Numbered from the stretch's first letter, positions 1 to 8,699 are shown. The stretch is 64,000 bases of DNA from Butyricicoccus_B sp017886875 (GCA_963931655.1 OZ007036.1:1426001-1490000), one strand, 5' to 3'. Program-made: numbers and translations. The notes: generated from the sequence alone by a model not told the origin.

Positions 1-137
1 ATGTGACGGGAAAACAAGAGCTTACATATCTGCAAAACACTTATAGTTTAGAACGCCTAAATGGTACAGCACAAGATGCTGTATTTACAGGTGTTATGGC
101 AGAGCGTTATGCAGAACTTGCACTTAGAGTACAATAA
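1..137 (+). CDS. C-terminal end of an unidentified protein (partial)
   Basis: An open frame enters from the left edge and ends at the TAA at 135-137, giving about 44 residues that finish in ERYAELALRVQ. It lies 33 bp upstream of serS on the same strand with no terminator between them, so it is probably cotranscribed with serS. I do not recognise the family from this fragment. There is no membrane segment and the end looks like an amphipathic helix. Assigning it needs the sequence to the left of the window. Confidence 0.6.
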   Translation, partial: VTGKQELTYLQNTYSLERLNGTAQDAVFTGVMAERYAELALRVQ

Positions 138-170
138 TAAAATTTATTTAAGATAGGGAGTAATAAACTT

Positions 171-1448
171 ATGTTAGACATTCGTTTTATTAGAGAGAAC
201 ACAGAAAAAGTAAAAAATCGTCTTGCTATGCGTGGTACAAATTATGATGCTGCTGTTGATGAGGCTATCGCACTTGATGACAAGCGTAAGGCTATTATCG
301 GTGAGGTAGAAGGTCTTAAAGCTCAGCAAAATAAGGTATCTAAGCAAATCCCACAGATGAAAAAAGCTGGCGAAGATACAACTGCTATTATGGCAGAGAT
401 GAAAGAAATCGCTGCAAAGGTTAAAGAGCTTGATGCAAATCAAAGTGAAGTTGAGGCTCAGTTAAAAGATGTGCTGCTTGGTATTCCAAATGTTCCAGCA
501 GACCAAGTTCCAGAAGGCAAAGATGATAGTGCAAATCCAGAAATTCGTCGTTGGGGCACTCCAAAGGAATTTGAATTTGAGCCAAAAGCACATTGGGATA
601 TTGGTGCTGAAAAGGGTATTTTACTTCCAGAGGTTGCTGGTAAGGTAACTGGTTCTCGTTTCCACTTCTATCGTGGTATGGGTGCAAGACTTGAACGTGC
701 TGTTATTAACTATTTCTTAAATACTCATACTGATGAGCAGGGCGGTTATACAGAGATTTTACCACCATTTATTGCAAATGGTGCATCTATGACTGGTACA
801 GGTCAATTACCTAAGTTTTCCGAGCAGATGTACCAGTTAGGTCGTGAGGATAGTGATTTATATCTTATCCCAACAGCTGAAGTACCTGTAACTAATATGT
901 TCCGTGATGATATTATTCCAGCAGAGCAGTTACCAGTTAGATATGCTGCATATTCTGCTTGTTTCCGTCGTGAAGCAGGTGCTGCAGGTCGTGATGCTCG
1001 TGGTCTTATCCGTCAGCACCAGTTTAACAAGGTTGAGCTTGTAAACTTTACTGCTCCAGAAGACTCTTGGACTCAGCTTGAAAACCTAACTAGAGAAGCT
1101 GAACGTGTACTTGAGGGCTTAGGCTTACCTCATAGAGTTGTTATGCTTTGTACTGGTGATGTTGGTTTCTCCTCTGCTTGTACTTATGATATTGAGGTTT
1201 GGATGCCTTCTTATGGTCGTTATGTAGAAATTTCTTCTTGTTCTAACTTCCTTGATTATCAGGCTAGACGTGCTAATATTCGTTGCCGTAATGCAGATGG
1301 CAAGCCAGTATTTGCACATACTCTTAATGGTTCTGGTGTTGCTGTTGGTCGTACAGTTGCAGCTATTCTTGAAAACTATCAAAATGCAGATGGTTCTGTA
1401 ACTATTCCAGAAGCACTTCGTCCATATATGGGTTGTGACAAGATTTAA
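171..1448 (+). CDS. serS: Serine--tRNA ligase
   Basis: Class II aminoacyl-tRNA synthetase that charges tRNA-Ser with serine in the cytoplasm. The 425-residue length is normal. Residues 1-110 form the tRNA-binding coiled-coil arm, rich in Lys, Glu and Ala. The catalytic part shows TAEVPVTN near residue 236, motif 2 (FRREAGAAGRD, about 264) and motif 3 (GSGVAVGRTVAAILENYQ, about 387), which builds the ATP site. The ATG at 171 follows a GGGAG ribosome site. A strong intrinsic terminator follows directly. In many Firmicutes serS lies near the replication origin, which fits the parS-like sites and DnaA boxes found further right. Identification is secure. Confidence 0.97.
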   Translation: MLDIRFIRENTEKVKNRLAMRGTNYDAAVDEAIALDDKRKAIIGEVEGLKAQQNKVSKQIPQMKKAGEDTTAIMAEMKEIAAKVKELDANQSEVEAQLKDVLLGIPNVPADQVPEGKDDSANPEIRRWGTPKEFEFEPKAHWDIGAEKGILLPEVAGKVTGSRFHFYRGMGARLERAVINYFLNTHTDEQGGYTEILPPFIANGASMTGTGQLPKFSEQMYQLGREDSDLYLIPTAEVPVTNMFRDDIIPAEQLPVRYAAYSACFRREAGAAGRDARGLIRQHQFNKVELVNFTAPEDSWTQLENLTREAERVLEGLGLPHRVVMLCTGDVGFSSACTYDIEVWMPSYGRYVEISSCSNFLDYQARRANIRCRNADGKPVFAHTLNGSGVAVGRTVAAILENYQNADGSVTIPEALRPYMGCDKI

Positions 1449-1454
1449 ATTTTA

Positions 1455-1492
1455 CTGCCGAATGAGCTTTAAAGCTCATTCGGCAGTTTTTT
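1455..1492 (+). terminator. Intrinsic terminator of serS
   Basis: A near-perfect 32-bp palindrome (1455-1486, starting CTGCCGAATGAGC) is followed by six T residues. It ends the serS transcript. The T run overlaps the stop codon of the convergent gene; on the minus strand no T tract follows the stem, so it mainly acts on rightward transcription. Confidence 0.9.
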
Positions 1493-2012
1493 AGTCTTCA
1501 AGCGAAACCGCAATATTAGAATATAAAAATGAAATAGCATTCCAAGTAGCTGCATCTAATTTACCGGTTGAGGGCAAACCGGAATTTTTTTGAAGAATTT
1601 TTATTGCTTGCTCGGTGTTACAATCATATACACCAGTATAATCAATTTTAGGTAAATAAGGAAATTCAATCGCAAGACCATTTAAAATACCTTGTAATAT
1701 ATAAATAAATCTGCCAGTATCTCCAAGAGACACAACATACATAGCATTTGGAAAAACTCTAACAGCAAGCGGTATAGAATTTTTACTACGTATTAAGTTA
1801 GACTCATGGACTATTTTATCCCAAGTTGTTAAATCGGTTTTACCTGTAACAGGTAAACCAAATCTTCTTTGAAATCTTCTAACAGCATCTTCGGTTAAAA
1901 CATCATAAACTCCGCTGATTTTAGGAAGTGACTCATCATTTTTGGCATGAATAACTCTTAAATCCTGTTGTAAACCCCTTATATGTTCTATACGTTGTTC
2001 ATCTGAATACAT
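1491..2012 (-). CDS. Protein with two peptidoglycan-binding domains
   Basis: This 173-residue protein consists essentially of two PG_binding_1 repeats, each with the pattern GxYDxxTExAVxxFQxxxGLPxTGKxDxxTW (about residues 30-65 and 125-160). Such repeats bind peptidoglycan. It has no signal peptide or membrane segment, so if it reaches the wall this happens by a non-Sec route, or after mother-cell lysis in a sporulating cell. I chose the ATG at 2012 because a GGAAGGA site precedes it; a longer frame would run into the upstream gene. It is the last gene of a three-gene operon with the SpoIID-like protein and a CnaB-like protein. Molecular role beyond wall binding is unknown. Confidence 0.85.
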   Translation of the reverse strand: MYSDEQRIEHIRGLQQDLRVIHAKNDESLPKISGVYDVLTEDAVRRFQRRFGLPVTGKTDLTTWDKIVHESNLIRSKNSIPLAVRVFPNAMYVVSLGDTGRFIYILQGILNGLAIEFPYLPKIDYTGVYDCNTEQAIKILQKNSGLPSTGKLDAATWNAISFLYSNIAVSLED

Positions 2013-2016
2013 AAAA

Positions 2017-3426
2017 TCACATTCCTTCCTGATTGTTTTGTAATGTATAACCAGGGAATTGTTGCTCAGCTGCTTTTGCACCCATAACAGCTGTTTCATA
2101 TTCTCTAGCAAGTATATCCCAGGTTGCAGGGCCAATAGTACCTGTTATATTAAGACCAAAAAGTTTTTGAGCAGCGATAACAGCATCTTTTGTCATTTCT
2201 CCAAAATAGCCTGTAACTGGTATTTGAGGTATTTCAGGATAAACAGATGATAAAAATGATAAAAATGTTTGAGCTTGCTCTACATCATCACCTGACATAC
2301 CTTCAATTAATATTCTGCCAGGGAATACAGGCACACCTTCAGGCGTTCTTGCATTTGGGTCAGAACTAACAATAGATAAATATGCTGAGTAAAGTGCATT
2401 CCATGTTTGCTCACCGACTATACCATCAGGAGTTAAACCAAAAAGTTTTTGAGCCGCAATAACAGCGTTTTGTGTCTGAGTGCCGAAAAATCCATCATCA
2501 TCAATAACAGGTATTTCAGAATAGTAAGCACCTACAACAGAAAGATAATATTGCATAAGTCTGACAGCTTCACCGCTATCACCAAATTTTAATAATCCTG
2601 GATATAGTGGACTTACTTCTTGTAAAGAAAGTCCTTCACTATTTAGTTCTGCAAGGTGTTTAATAGCCGTATATAAATATGCTATTCTATACCAAGTGGC
2701 TTTACCAACTATACCATCAGGAGTTAAACCAAATGTTTGCTGAAATACTTTAACAGCATTTTCGGTAGATTCATCATAAGCACGGTTTACAGGATAGATT
2801 TTAGGTATAAGCGGATAATTAGTGGAAATCCTATTTAATCTTAATTGAATAGTTCGCACATCTTCATTTACATCTCCAAGCCTTAAAGCCTTTCCAGGGT
2901 AGGTACCAAGATTGGGCACTACTGGGGTATCGGTTACAATTTCAATATCATTTCCATAAAAACGGGTTAAAATTTCATAAGGTGTAAGACCTTGTTCGGC
3001 AAGTGGAACTGTACCCCATTGGCTAAGTCCGTCACAAGTAACAGTTGTACCATTGCAATACTGAGCAAATAGTGGTTCTACTGAGCCAGAACGTACTATA
3101 TAATCGGTAAATAGTTCATCAGCAATACGAGAAACATTATCAAATATATCTCTATCATGTACATATGCTTGGTCAAATGCTGTTACATTTGTTATATCAA
3201 AATCATAACCTTGTGAGCGATACCATTCAGTATACACTCTGTTAAGTGCAAAAGATATTTGAGCATACATATTTGCACGAATAGCATTTTCAGGCCAAGT
3301 AGGATATATTTCTGAGCTTGCAACATTTTTGATATAGTCAGGAAAAGGGACAGTTACATTCCTAGCATTTGATTTTGGAGAACCTAAATGCACAGTTATA
3401 TTTTCAGGAATAAAAGGTAAAGACAA
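2017..3426 (-). CDS. SpoIID-like protein with three C-terminal peptidoglycan-binding repeats
   Basis: Residues about 20-170 resemble the SpoIID/LytB domain: VPFPDYIKNVASSEIYPTWP, then an Ala-rich helix, TAFDQAY, and GLSQWGTVPLAEQGLTPYEI. SpoIID proteins are lytic transglycosylases acting on denuded glycan during engulfment. Three PG_binding_1 repeats follow at about 190-250, 285-345 and 375-440, each with the GxxGxxTWxxL signature. Unlike true SpoIID (SP-TM-domain) there is no N-terminal signal or membrane anchor. Its architecture matches a family widespread in Clostridia, often annotated only as peptidoglycan-binding protein. It forms an operon with the flanking genes (6 bp from the upstream gene). 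Spore or cell-wall role is inferred; catalytic activity is not shown. Confidence 0.85.
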   Translation of the reverse strand: MSLPFIPENITVHLGSPKSNARNVTVPFPDYIKNVASSEIYPTWPENAIRANMYAQISFALNRVYTEWYRSQGYDFDITNVTAFDQAYVHDRDIFDNVSRIADELFTDYIVRSGSVEPLFAQYCNGTTVTCDGLSQWGTVPLAEQGLTPYEILTRFYGNDIEIVTDTPVVPNLGTYPGKALRLGDVNEDVRTIQLRLNRISTNYPLIPKIYPVNRAYDESTENAVKVFQQTFGLTPDGIVGKATWYRIAYLYTAIKHLAELNSEGLSLQEVSPLYPGLLKFGDSGEAVRLMQYYLSVVGAYYSEIPVIDDDGFFGTQTQNAVIAAQKLFGLTPDGIVGEQTWNALYSAYLSIVSSDPNARTPEGVPVFPGRILIEGMSGDDVEQAQTFLSFLSSVYPEIPQIPVTGYFGEMTKDAVIAAQKLFGLNITGTIGPATWDILAREYETAVMGAKAAEQQFPGYTLQNNQEGM

Positions 3427-3432
3427 AATTTA

Positions 3433-3849
3433 TCACTCCTCGGCTGTATTTAGACCATGATTAGGGAAGTTTCTAACTTGAGGTTCACCTGTATTTTCAA
3501 ATTCATCTAAAGGTACAAGAAATACTGGTAAAGTTGCTACTATATCAGGGAAGATAGTTAAATCAGAGGAAGTAACAGGATAAAAACCATCATAATCTAC
3601 ACGTACAGAATATCTTGCGTAGGGAAATGGTTGATTAGGCGAAAGTGAATTTGAAATTGGTGGAGCAGGTAACGGCAAAGGGGCAGTTTGACCAGAACGA
3701 TTAGTACGAATAGTATATATAAGTTCAGAAGCTCCAGTATCAGATATGGAATAAACGGTTACAAGTGCATTTTCTATTGGTAGGGCAGTTCGGGCAGTGG
3801 ATACAGAAACAACTAAGTAACCAGTAGATGTATTTTGAGAATTAGACAT
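3433..3849 (-). CDS. CnaB/carboxypeptidase-regulatory-like domain protein
   Basis: A 138-residue soluble protein with a single beta-sandwich-like domain: GYLVVSVSTARTALPIENALVTVY, a Gly/Pro-rich middle, then ARYSVRVDYDGFYPV. The pattern (an opening strand, NALVTV, later YxVxVxxxGFYP) is that of carboxypeptidase-regulatory-like or CnaB-type domains used as structural or carbohydrate-binding modules. It has no signal peptide, like its two operon partners. It is the first gene of the leftward operon, with an AAGGAG-type site before the ATG at 3849. The shared lack of export signals suggests the three products act together, possibly on the developing spore; this is inference. Confidence 0.7.
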   Translation of the reverse strand: MSNSQNTSTGYLVVSVSTARTALPIENALVTVYSISDTGASELIYTIRTNRSGQTAPLPLPAPPISNSLSPNQPFPYARYSVRVDYDGFYPVTSSDLTIFPDIVATLPVFLVPLDEFENTGEPQVRNFPNHGLNTAEE

Positions 3850-3875
3850 ATAATACTCCTTAGGTAAAATATTTA

Positions 3876-3891
3876 TGTTTCATGTGAAACA
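3876..3891. promoter_or_regulatory. parS-like site 1 (TGTTTCATGTGAAACA)
   Basis: The 16-mer differs by one base from the Firmicute parS consensus TGTTTCACGTGAAACA, which ParB/Spo0J binds for origin segregation. Here it directly abuts the asnB stop codon at 3892-3894. It is one of four identical copies in the first 19 kb. Confidence 0.75.
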
Positions 3892-5718
3892 TTAAATAAT
3901 TGATACATGGTATTTTTTAAACCATCTATCAAGTTGAATTATATATGCAAAAACTTGAGGACCACGCATTAATTGACCATACCAAGGTTCAGGCATATTA
4001 TTAGGTTCAAGTAAAAGCTGCTCAATAGCTTGAGTATTAAAAATTTTAGGTATATAAGAATGCTCATCTTGTATTATCTGCCTTACATATGAACTTACAA
4101 GTTCAGTGTAAAGAGGAGAAAAGGTTTTTGGATAAGGTGACTTTTTACGCCAAACAATTTCTTCAGGTAAATCATTTTCAAAAGCTTTTCTTACAATGCC
4201 TTTTTCTCTGCCTTCATAAGCTTTTAAATCCCAAGGCATATTATAAGCATATTCAACTATTCTATGGTCACAAAACGGTACCCTAACTTCAAGCCCTGAA
4301 TACATACTCATTCTATCTTTTCTATCAAGTAATGTTGCCATAAACCATCTTAGATTTAGCATAAACATCTCACGCATACGAGCTTCCTTTTTGCTATCAG
4401 TAGGCAGTTTATCAGCTAGTTTACATGTATCTAAATAATGTTGTCGTACAAATTCTTGACCATTTGATATTATACCGTCATTTAATAAGCTCATTCTAAA
4501 ATCTATTGAGCGTGACCAAGGAAAAGTATCCTCAAATAATATTTCCTCTCTATGATACCAAGGATAACCGCCGAATAATTCATCTGCACATTCACCCGAT
4601 TGGCATACAGTAAATTCTTTTTTTACAGCATTGCAAAATAGAAGTAGAGAGGAGTCAACATCAGCCATACCAGCTAAATCTCTGGCATCAACCGCAGGGA
4701 GTAATGCGGCACAAAGAGCAGCATTATCCAAAACAACTTTGTGATGTTTAGAGCCAATAGAAGAAGAAATTAAATCTATATAATCTGCATCGCTATTTGG
4801 CTGAAATAAACTTTTTTCAAAATACTTATCATTATCTTTGTAATCAACCGACCAAGTGTGCAGTTGTTTATTTTGCTTTTTATATTCACGACTTGCAATC
4901 ATAGATAAAATGGAAGAATCAAGCCCACCAGATAAAAAAGTACATAGTGGCACATCACTTACAAGTTGCCTACATGCAGAGTCTTCAATTAAGTATTTTG
5001 TTTTTTGGATTGTTTGTTCTGGTGAGTCTGTATGTTCACATGCTTTAAGTGACCAATAGGCATTTATAGTTAGTTTATTATCTTTTAAAATAGCAAAATG
5101 TGCAGGAAGTAATTCTTCAATCTGATTAAAAACACCAAAGCCAGCAGGTCGGGCAGGGCCAAGCAGCAAAACAGAACGCAGACCATCGTCATTGATTTCT
5201 GGTTTAATTTCAGGGTGACATAGTAATGCTTTAATTTCAGAGCCAAACACTAAACCGGTCTTTGTTTTTGTGAAAAATAGGGGTTTAACACCTAATCTAT
5301 CACGACAAAGGGTTAAAGTATGTTCTTTATTATCCCAAATAGCAAAGGCATAAATGCCATTTAGCTTTTCAAAAACATCAGTATTCCACTGCATATATGC
5401 ATGTAATAAAACCTCGGTATCAGAATGACCTAAAAATGTATGTCCTTTAGATAAAAGCTCTTTTCTAATATCTTCAGTGTTATAAAGTTCACCGTTATAA
5501 ACTAAAACATATCGTTCATCTGGTGATTTCATAGGTTGTTTGCCGCCTTCTGGGTCAACCACAATAAGCCTGCGATGGACAAGACTTATATATTCATTTG
5601 TATATTCACCGCCAGTATCAGGCCCTCTAGGTATTAATGTACGAGCCATGCGATTTGATATATCTTGCATATTTCGGCAATCAGTTTGATTATCAATAAA
5701 ACCAGCTATTCCACACAT
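3892..5718 (-). CDS. asnB: Asparagine synthetase (glutamine-hydrolysing)
   Basis: Converts aspartate, glutamine and ATP to asparagine, glutamate, AMP and PPi. The N-terminal class II glutaminase domain starts MCGIAGF, so Cys2 is the nucleophile after Met removal; RGPDTGG and YNGELYN are visible. The synthetase domain carries the PP-loop FLSGGLDSSIL at about residue 262 and EVRVPFCDHRIVEYA near 472. The 608-residue length is typical of bacterial AsnB. The ATG at 5718 has an AAAGGAGC site 9 bp upstream. It is monocistronic, flanked by the parS-like site at its stop and a related imperfect site upstream of its start. Confidence 0.96.
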   Translation of the reverse strand: MCGIAGFIDNQTDCRNMQDISNRMARTLIPRGPDTGGEYTNEYISLVHRRLIVVDPEGGKQPMKSPDERYVLVYNGELYNTEDIRKELLSKGHTFLGHSDTEVLLHAYMQWNTDVFEKLNGIYAFAIWDNKEHTLTLCRDRLGVKPLFFTKTKTGLVFGSEIKALLCHPEIKPEINDDGLRSVLLLGPARPAGFGVFNQIEELLPAHFAILKDNKLTINAYWSLKACEHTDSPEQTIQKTKYLIEDSACRQLVSDVPLCTFLSGGLDSSILSMIASREYKKQNKQLHTWSVDYKDNDKYFEKSLFQPNSDADYIDLISSSIGSKHHKVVLDNAALCAALLPAVDARDLAGMADVDSSLLLFCNAVKKEFTVCQSGECADELFGGYPWYHREEILFEDTFPWSRSIDFRMSLLNDGIISNGQEFVRQHYLDTCKLADKLPTDSKKEARMREMFMLNLRWFMATLLDRKDRMSMYSGLEVRVPFCDHRIVEYAYNMPWDLKAYEGREKGIVRKAFENDLPEEIVWRKKSPYPKTFSPLYTELVSSYVRQIIQDEHSYIPKIFNTQAIEQLLLEPNNMPEPWYGQLMRGPQVFAYIIQLDRWFKKYHVSII

Positions 5719-5739
5719 AAAAACAAAGCTCCTTTATAA

Positions 5740-5755
5740 TGTTTCATGTTAAACA
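5740..5755. promoter_or_regulatory. Imperfect parS-like site (TGTTTCATGTTAAACA)
   Basis: One mismatch to the repeated 16-mer TGTTTCATGTGAAACA, located 22 bp upstream of the asnB start. It may be a degenerate ParB site or chance; its position inside the cluster of exact copies favours the former. Confidence 0.45.
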
Positions 5756-5800
5756 ATCTTTAATCAATTTATTTTATGATATATAACCGAAATTTAGAAC

Positions 5801-5834
5801 AAAAAAATCCCTGCTAAATAGAATTAGCAGGGAT
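5801..5834 (-). terminator. Intrinsic terminator of the mannitol-dehydrogenase-family gene
   Basis: On the minus strand an 11-bp stem (ATCCCTGCTAA with its complement, 6-nt loop) is followed by seven T residues. It ends the transcript of the oxidoreductase gene just to the right. Confidence 0.9.
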
Positions 5835-5841
5835 AAACAAG

Positions 5842-7443
5842 TTATTCACCACAATATTTAATTAAGGTTTTTCTAACTGCACCTTTACCAGCGATAAGTT
5901 CATTAAACATATCAGTAACTTTGTCAGCAAGACCAACTTCATAAAGATTAGCACCAAAAATAGCTTTATTAGAAAGCAGAGGATAAAGCTGTTTTTCTTT
6001 TGCAGGTTCACCACCAAGAGTTATACCATCAAGTATTTTATCTAAATATGGCATCATTGGGTCAGGGCTACGTTCAAATTTATTACCATTATCATCAACA
6101 GCAAGCAGATAACGAAGCCAACCAGCGAGAACCAGTGGAATATACACAAGATTAGAAACTCTATGCATAGGAACAGTAGAATTATAATATGCGTAAAGTG
6201 TTTGACCAAATCTTGTTGAGAGCTTTTGAGATATATCTGTTGCAGTACGTTGAGGGGTATCAGGTAAAAATGGGTTAGGATAACGTTCGCTTAAAACCTC
6301 ATGCAAAAATTCAATTGGGTTTATAACACCAGGGTCAGATACCATAGGCATAGCTTCGTCCATACTCATATGAGTAATAAGGCTAACAAGCTGTTTATCA
6401 TTCATTTCATCATGTACAGTTTTATAGCCAAGCATACAGCCGTATACAGCAAGAGCTGTATCCATAGGATTTAAACAAGTACAAGATTTCATACGAGCAG
6501 AACGAGCAACAATATCATGATTAGTAAAAATAATACCAAGCTGCTCTAGTGGAGGGTGACCATTTGGAAAATCATCTTCAATTAATAGATATTGAGGACG
6601 TTCAGTGTTAACAAAAGCAGCAGCATGAGTACCTTTTTCGGTAACGAATGGGCGAATACCCTCAAGACCATCAGCTTCCAGAGCTTCAGTTACACGGTTA
6701 TCAGGGCGAGGCGTGATTTTATCAATCATAGAAAGTGGATAAGAAATCTCATTTGTAATATACTTAGCTTCTTCCTCAGTAATAAATCCATTTTCTAGCC
6801 AAGCTTCAGCCATATCAGTCATTGCACGATGCAAACGAATACCATTATTTTCACAGTTATCAAGAGAAACAAGAGCAAAAGCAGGAGCATTTGCACGTTT
6901 TCTGGAAAGACATAGTGTTGCTAGTCTGCCAAAGAAAGAACAAGTATTATCACTTGGACCATTTTTTGCATCTTGTGCAAAATCAGCCACTAAGTTACGC
7001 TCGTTATCTCTTATAACATAGCCTTTTTCTGTTATAGTCATAGAAACCATTTGCATAGAAGGACAGCAAAAGATTTCATGAAGTCTTTGCATATCTTCAC
7101 TCATTTTAAGGCTTTCAGTGATAGAACCTATAACTTCTTTTTGAATATGACCATCAGCATAGAGTGTAGCAATAATAGATAGATTATCATTTGCACGATA
7201 AACACGCTCTATTAATTCTTCATCATAGCCTTCACAGCAGATAATACCAGTTTTAGATAAACCAGCAGTTAAAAGACGCTGAGCAAGAGCAGATGGAAAA
7301 GCACGGAACAGGCTACCAGCACCAAAATGTAGCCAAGTAGGATTATCATGAGTTGCTTGTCTAACAGCAGCTATATCATAAGATGGGAGTCGATATCCCT
7401 TCCAAGACAGGTTATGACGTAGGCTTTCCAATGTAAGTTTCAT
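5842..7443 (-). CDS. Mannitol dehydrogenase/fructuronate reductase family oxidoreductase
   Basis: A 533-residue member of the long-chain polyol dehydrogenase family (mannitol 2-dehydrogenase, UxuB, UxaB), which interconvert ketoses or keto-uronates and sugar alcohols with NAD(H). The N-terminal PTWLHFGAGSLFRAF is the typical nucleotide-binding start, and SLDNCENNG and YPLSMIDKITPRPD are family hallmarks. The catalytic segment reads KSCTCLNPMDTAL: where characterised members have K-x4-N-x2-H, the final His is Asp here and the Lys spacing is shifted by one. The start ATG at 7443 follows a GAAAGGAAGG site. No uxuA or uronate isomerase lies beside it, so the substrate cannot be assigned from context. 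Family sure, exact substrate unknown. Confidence 0.8.
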   Translation of the reverse strand: MKLTLESLRHNLSWKGYRLPSYDIAAVRQATHDNPTWLHFGAGSLFRAFPSALAQRLLTAGLSKTGIICCEGYDEELIERVYRANDNLSIIATLYADGHIQKEVIGSITESLKMSEDMQRLHEIFCCPSMQMVSMTITEKGYVIRDNERNLVADFAQDAKNGPSDNTCSFFGRLATLCLSRKRANAPAFALVSLDNCENNGIRLHRAMTDMAEAWLENGFITEEEAKYITNEISYPLSMIDKITPRPDNRVTEALEADGLEGIRPFVTEKGTHAAAFVNTERPQYLLIEDDFPNGHPPLEQLGIIFTNHDIVARSARMKSCTCLNPMDTALAVYGCMLGYKTVHDEMNDKQLVSLITHMSMDEAMPMVSDPGVINPIEFLHEVLSERYPNPFLPDTPQRTATDISQKLSTRFGQTLYAYYNSTVPMHRVSNLVYIPLVLAGWLRYLLAVDDNGNKFERSPDPMMPYLDKILDGITLGGEPAKEKQLYPLLSNKAIFGANLYEVGLADKVTDMFNELIAGKGAVRKTLIKYCGE

Positions 7444-7625
7444 ATTGGGTTACCTTCCTTTCAAAACATTAAATTTATAAATTCTCAATTAATACTAAAA
7501 AATCTGTTATCAAGTATAGTATATCAAAAATTAACCCATACGAATAGAGGAAAGTCTAAAAAAAGCATATTTATAGCAAAAATCATATATAAAAACCGGC
7601 TTTTTGGGATAAAAATTTAACAAAG

Positions 7626-8294
7626 TTATTTTATCATTTTATGAAGACAATCAAGAGCATCAGAAAGGCTACCAACATGGTCAATAAGTCCGTATGAAAC
7701 CGCTTGTTTCCCACCAACCACAGTACCAACATCAGCGGACATTTGGTCTGTTGCCATCATAAGTTTTTCAAAAGTATCAGCAGAGATATTTGAATGAGTT
7801 GTTACAAAAGTTGTTATACGTTCTTGAATAGATTTAAAATAAGAATAAGTTTGAGGAGAAGCTATAATAGTACCACTCATTCTAACAGGGTGTATTGTCA
7901 TAGCAGCACTAGGGGCTATAAAAGATTGTTTAGCGGCTACGGCAAGAGGCACACCTATAGAATGACCTCCACCAATGACAAGTGAAACAGTAGGTTTTTT
8001 CATTCCTGCAATAAGTTCAGCTATAGCAAGACCAGCTTCAACATCGCCCCCTACAGTATTTAATAAAATCAATAATCCATTTATATCATCAGCTTCTTCA
8101 ATAGCTGTTATTTGCGGAATAATATGTTCATATTTAGTTGTTTTAGTTTGTTGAGGTGCTTCAAGATGACCTTCAATTTGACCAACAATAGTTATACAAT
8201 GAATATTTCCATAAGCAGAGTGAGTTGTAATAGAGCCTGTTTGGGTTATGCTATTATCATGCTGTTTTTCTTCATTTGAATTTACATCACACAT
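7626..8294 (-). CDS. ClpP-fold serine protease, TepA/YmfB family
   Basis: A 222-residue member of the ClpP/crotonase fold, closest in pattern to B. subtilis TepA (translocation-enhancing protein). GLLILLNTVGGDVEAGLAIAE provides the oxyanion strand, Ser112 in GGGHSIG is the likely nucleophile and His135 in MTIHPVRMSG the base. The first 25 residues are hydrophilic and variable and there is no signal peptide, so it is cytosolic. The ATG at 8294 has a AAAAGGAGT site. It is monocistronic and its promoter region faces the DnaA-box-containing intergenic gap. Target proteins are unknown. Confidence 0.85.
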   Translation of the reverse strand: MCDVNSNEEKQHDNSITQTGSITTHSAYGNIHCITIVGQIEGHLEAPQQTKTTKYEHIIPQITAIEEADDINGLLILLNTVGGDVEAGLAIAELIAGMKKPTVSLVIGGGHSIGVPLAVAAKQSFIAPSAAMTIHPVRMSGTIIASPQTYSYFKSIQERITTFVTTHSNISADTFEKLMMATDQMSADVGTVVGGKQAVSYGLIDHVGSLSDALDCLHKMIK

Positions 8295-8697
8295 GTTTAA
8301 CTACTCCTTTTTTATACATTTAAATAGTGTAATAAGAGTATAATATGCAATTTATCATATAAAATTCATTTAAAGGCAATGGAAAAAAATGAGAGAATAT
8401 TAAATACTATATGTAATGAAAATCATGTAAAGTCAGAGTAAAATAAAATTATATAACTATGAGTTATCAACAAGAAAATATGGTTTTCCTCAGAGTTGTC
8501 CACAAGATAAATTTTAACTGTCTAATATTGGAAAAATATTTGTTATTTTGTATAAAATTATACGAAAAGTAATAAAATTAGCGAATAATACATTTTACAA
8601 ATTTGCGTTTGTGGACAATATTGTGGATAATATATACATTAATGTGGATAAAAAAATATAATAAAATCCAGAAAGGATTATAAAATCCTTATCTGGA
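8295..8697. other. Intergenic region with DnaA-box cluster; possible oriC or DnaA-binding locus
   Basis: This 403-bp gap has no credible ORF and is very AT-rich. It contains five DnaA-box-like 9-mers: TTATCAACA at 8464 (+), TTGTCCACA at 8496 (+), and on the minus strand TTGTCCACA at 8610-8618, TTATCCACA at 8622-8630 and TTATCCACA at 8643-8651. The last two match the consensus exactly. The boxes point towards a roughly 100-bp AT-rich core (8505-8605) that could be an unwinding element. parS-like sites flank the region on both sides. dnaA and dnaN are not in the window, so it could be oriC or a secondary DnaA-box cluster near it. Confidence 0.6.
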
Positions 8698-8699
8698 TT
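8665..8699 (-). terminator. Intrinsic terminator of the pseudopilin operon
   Basis: Minus-strand hairpin with arms AATCCAGA-AAGGATT and AATCCTT-CTGGATT and a short AT loop, followed by TTATTATATTTTTTT. It lies directly at the stop of the last gene of the GspF/pseudopilin operon and shields the DnaA-box region from leftward transcription. Confidence 0.8.

Noticed and set aside
1455..1486. Perfect inverted repeats as mobile-element ends or CRISPR repeats
   Set aside because: Each palindrome in the window (except the parS-like word and two operator-like sites) sits at a gene end with a T run, and they differ in sequence; they are terminators. No transposase, integrase or spaced repeat array is present.
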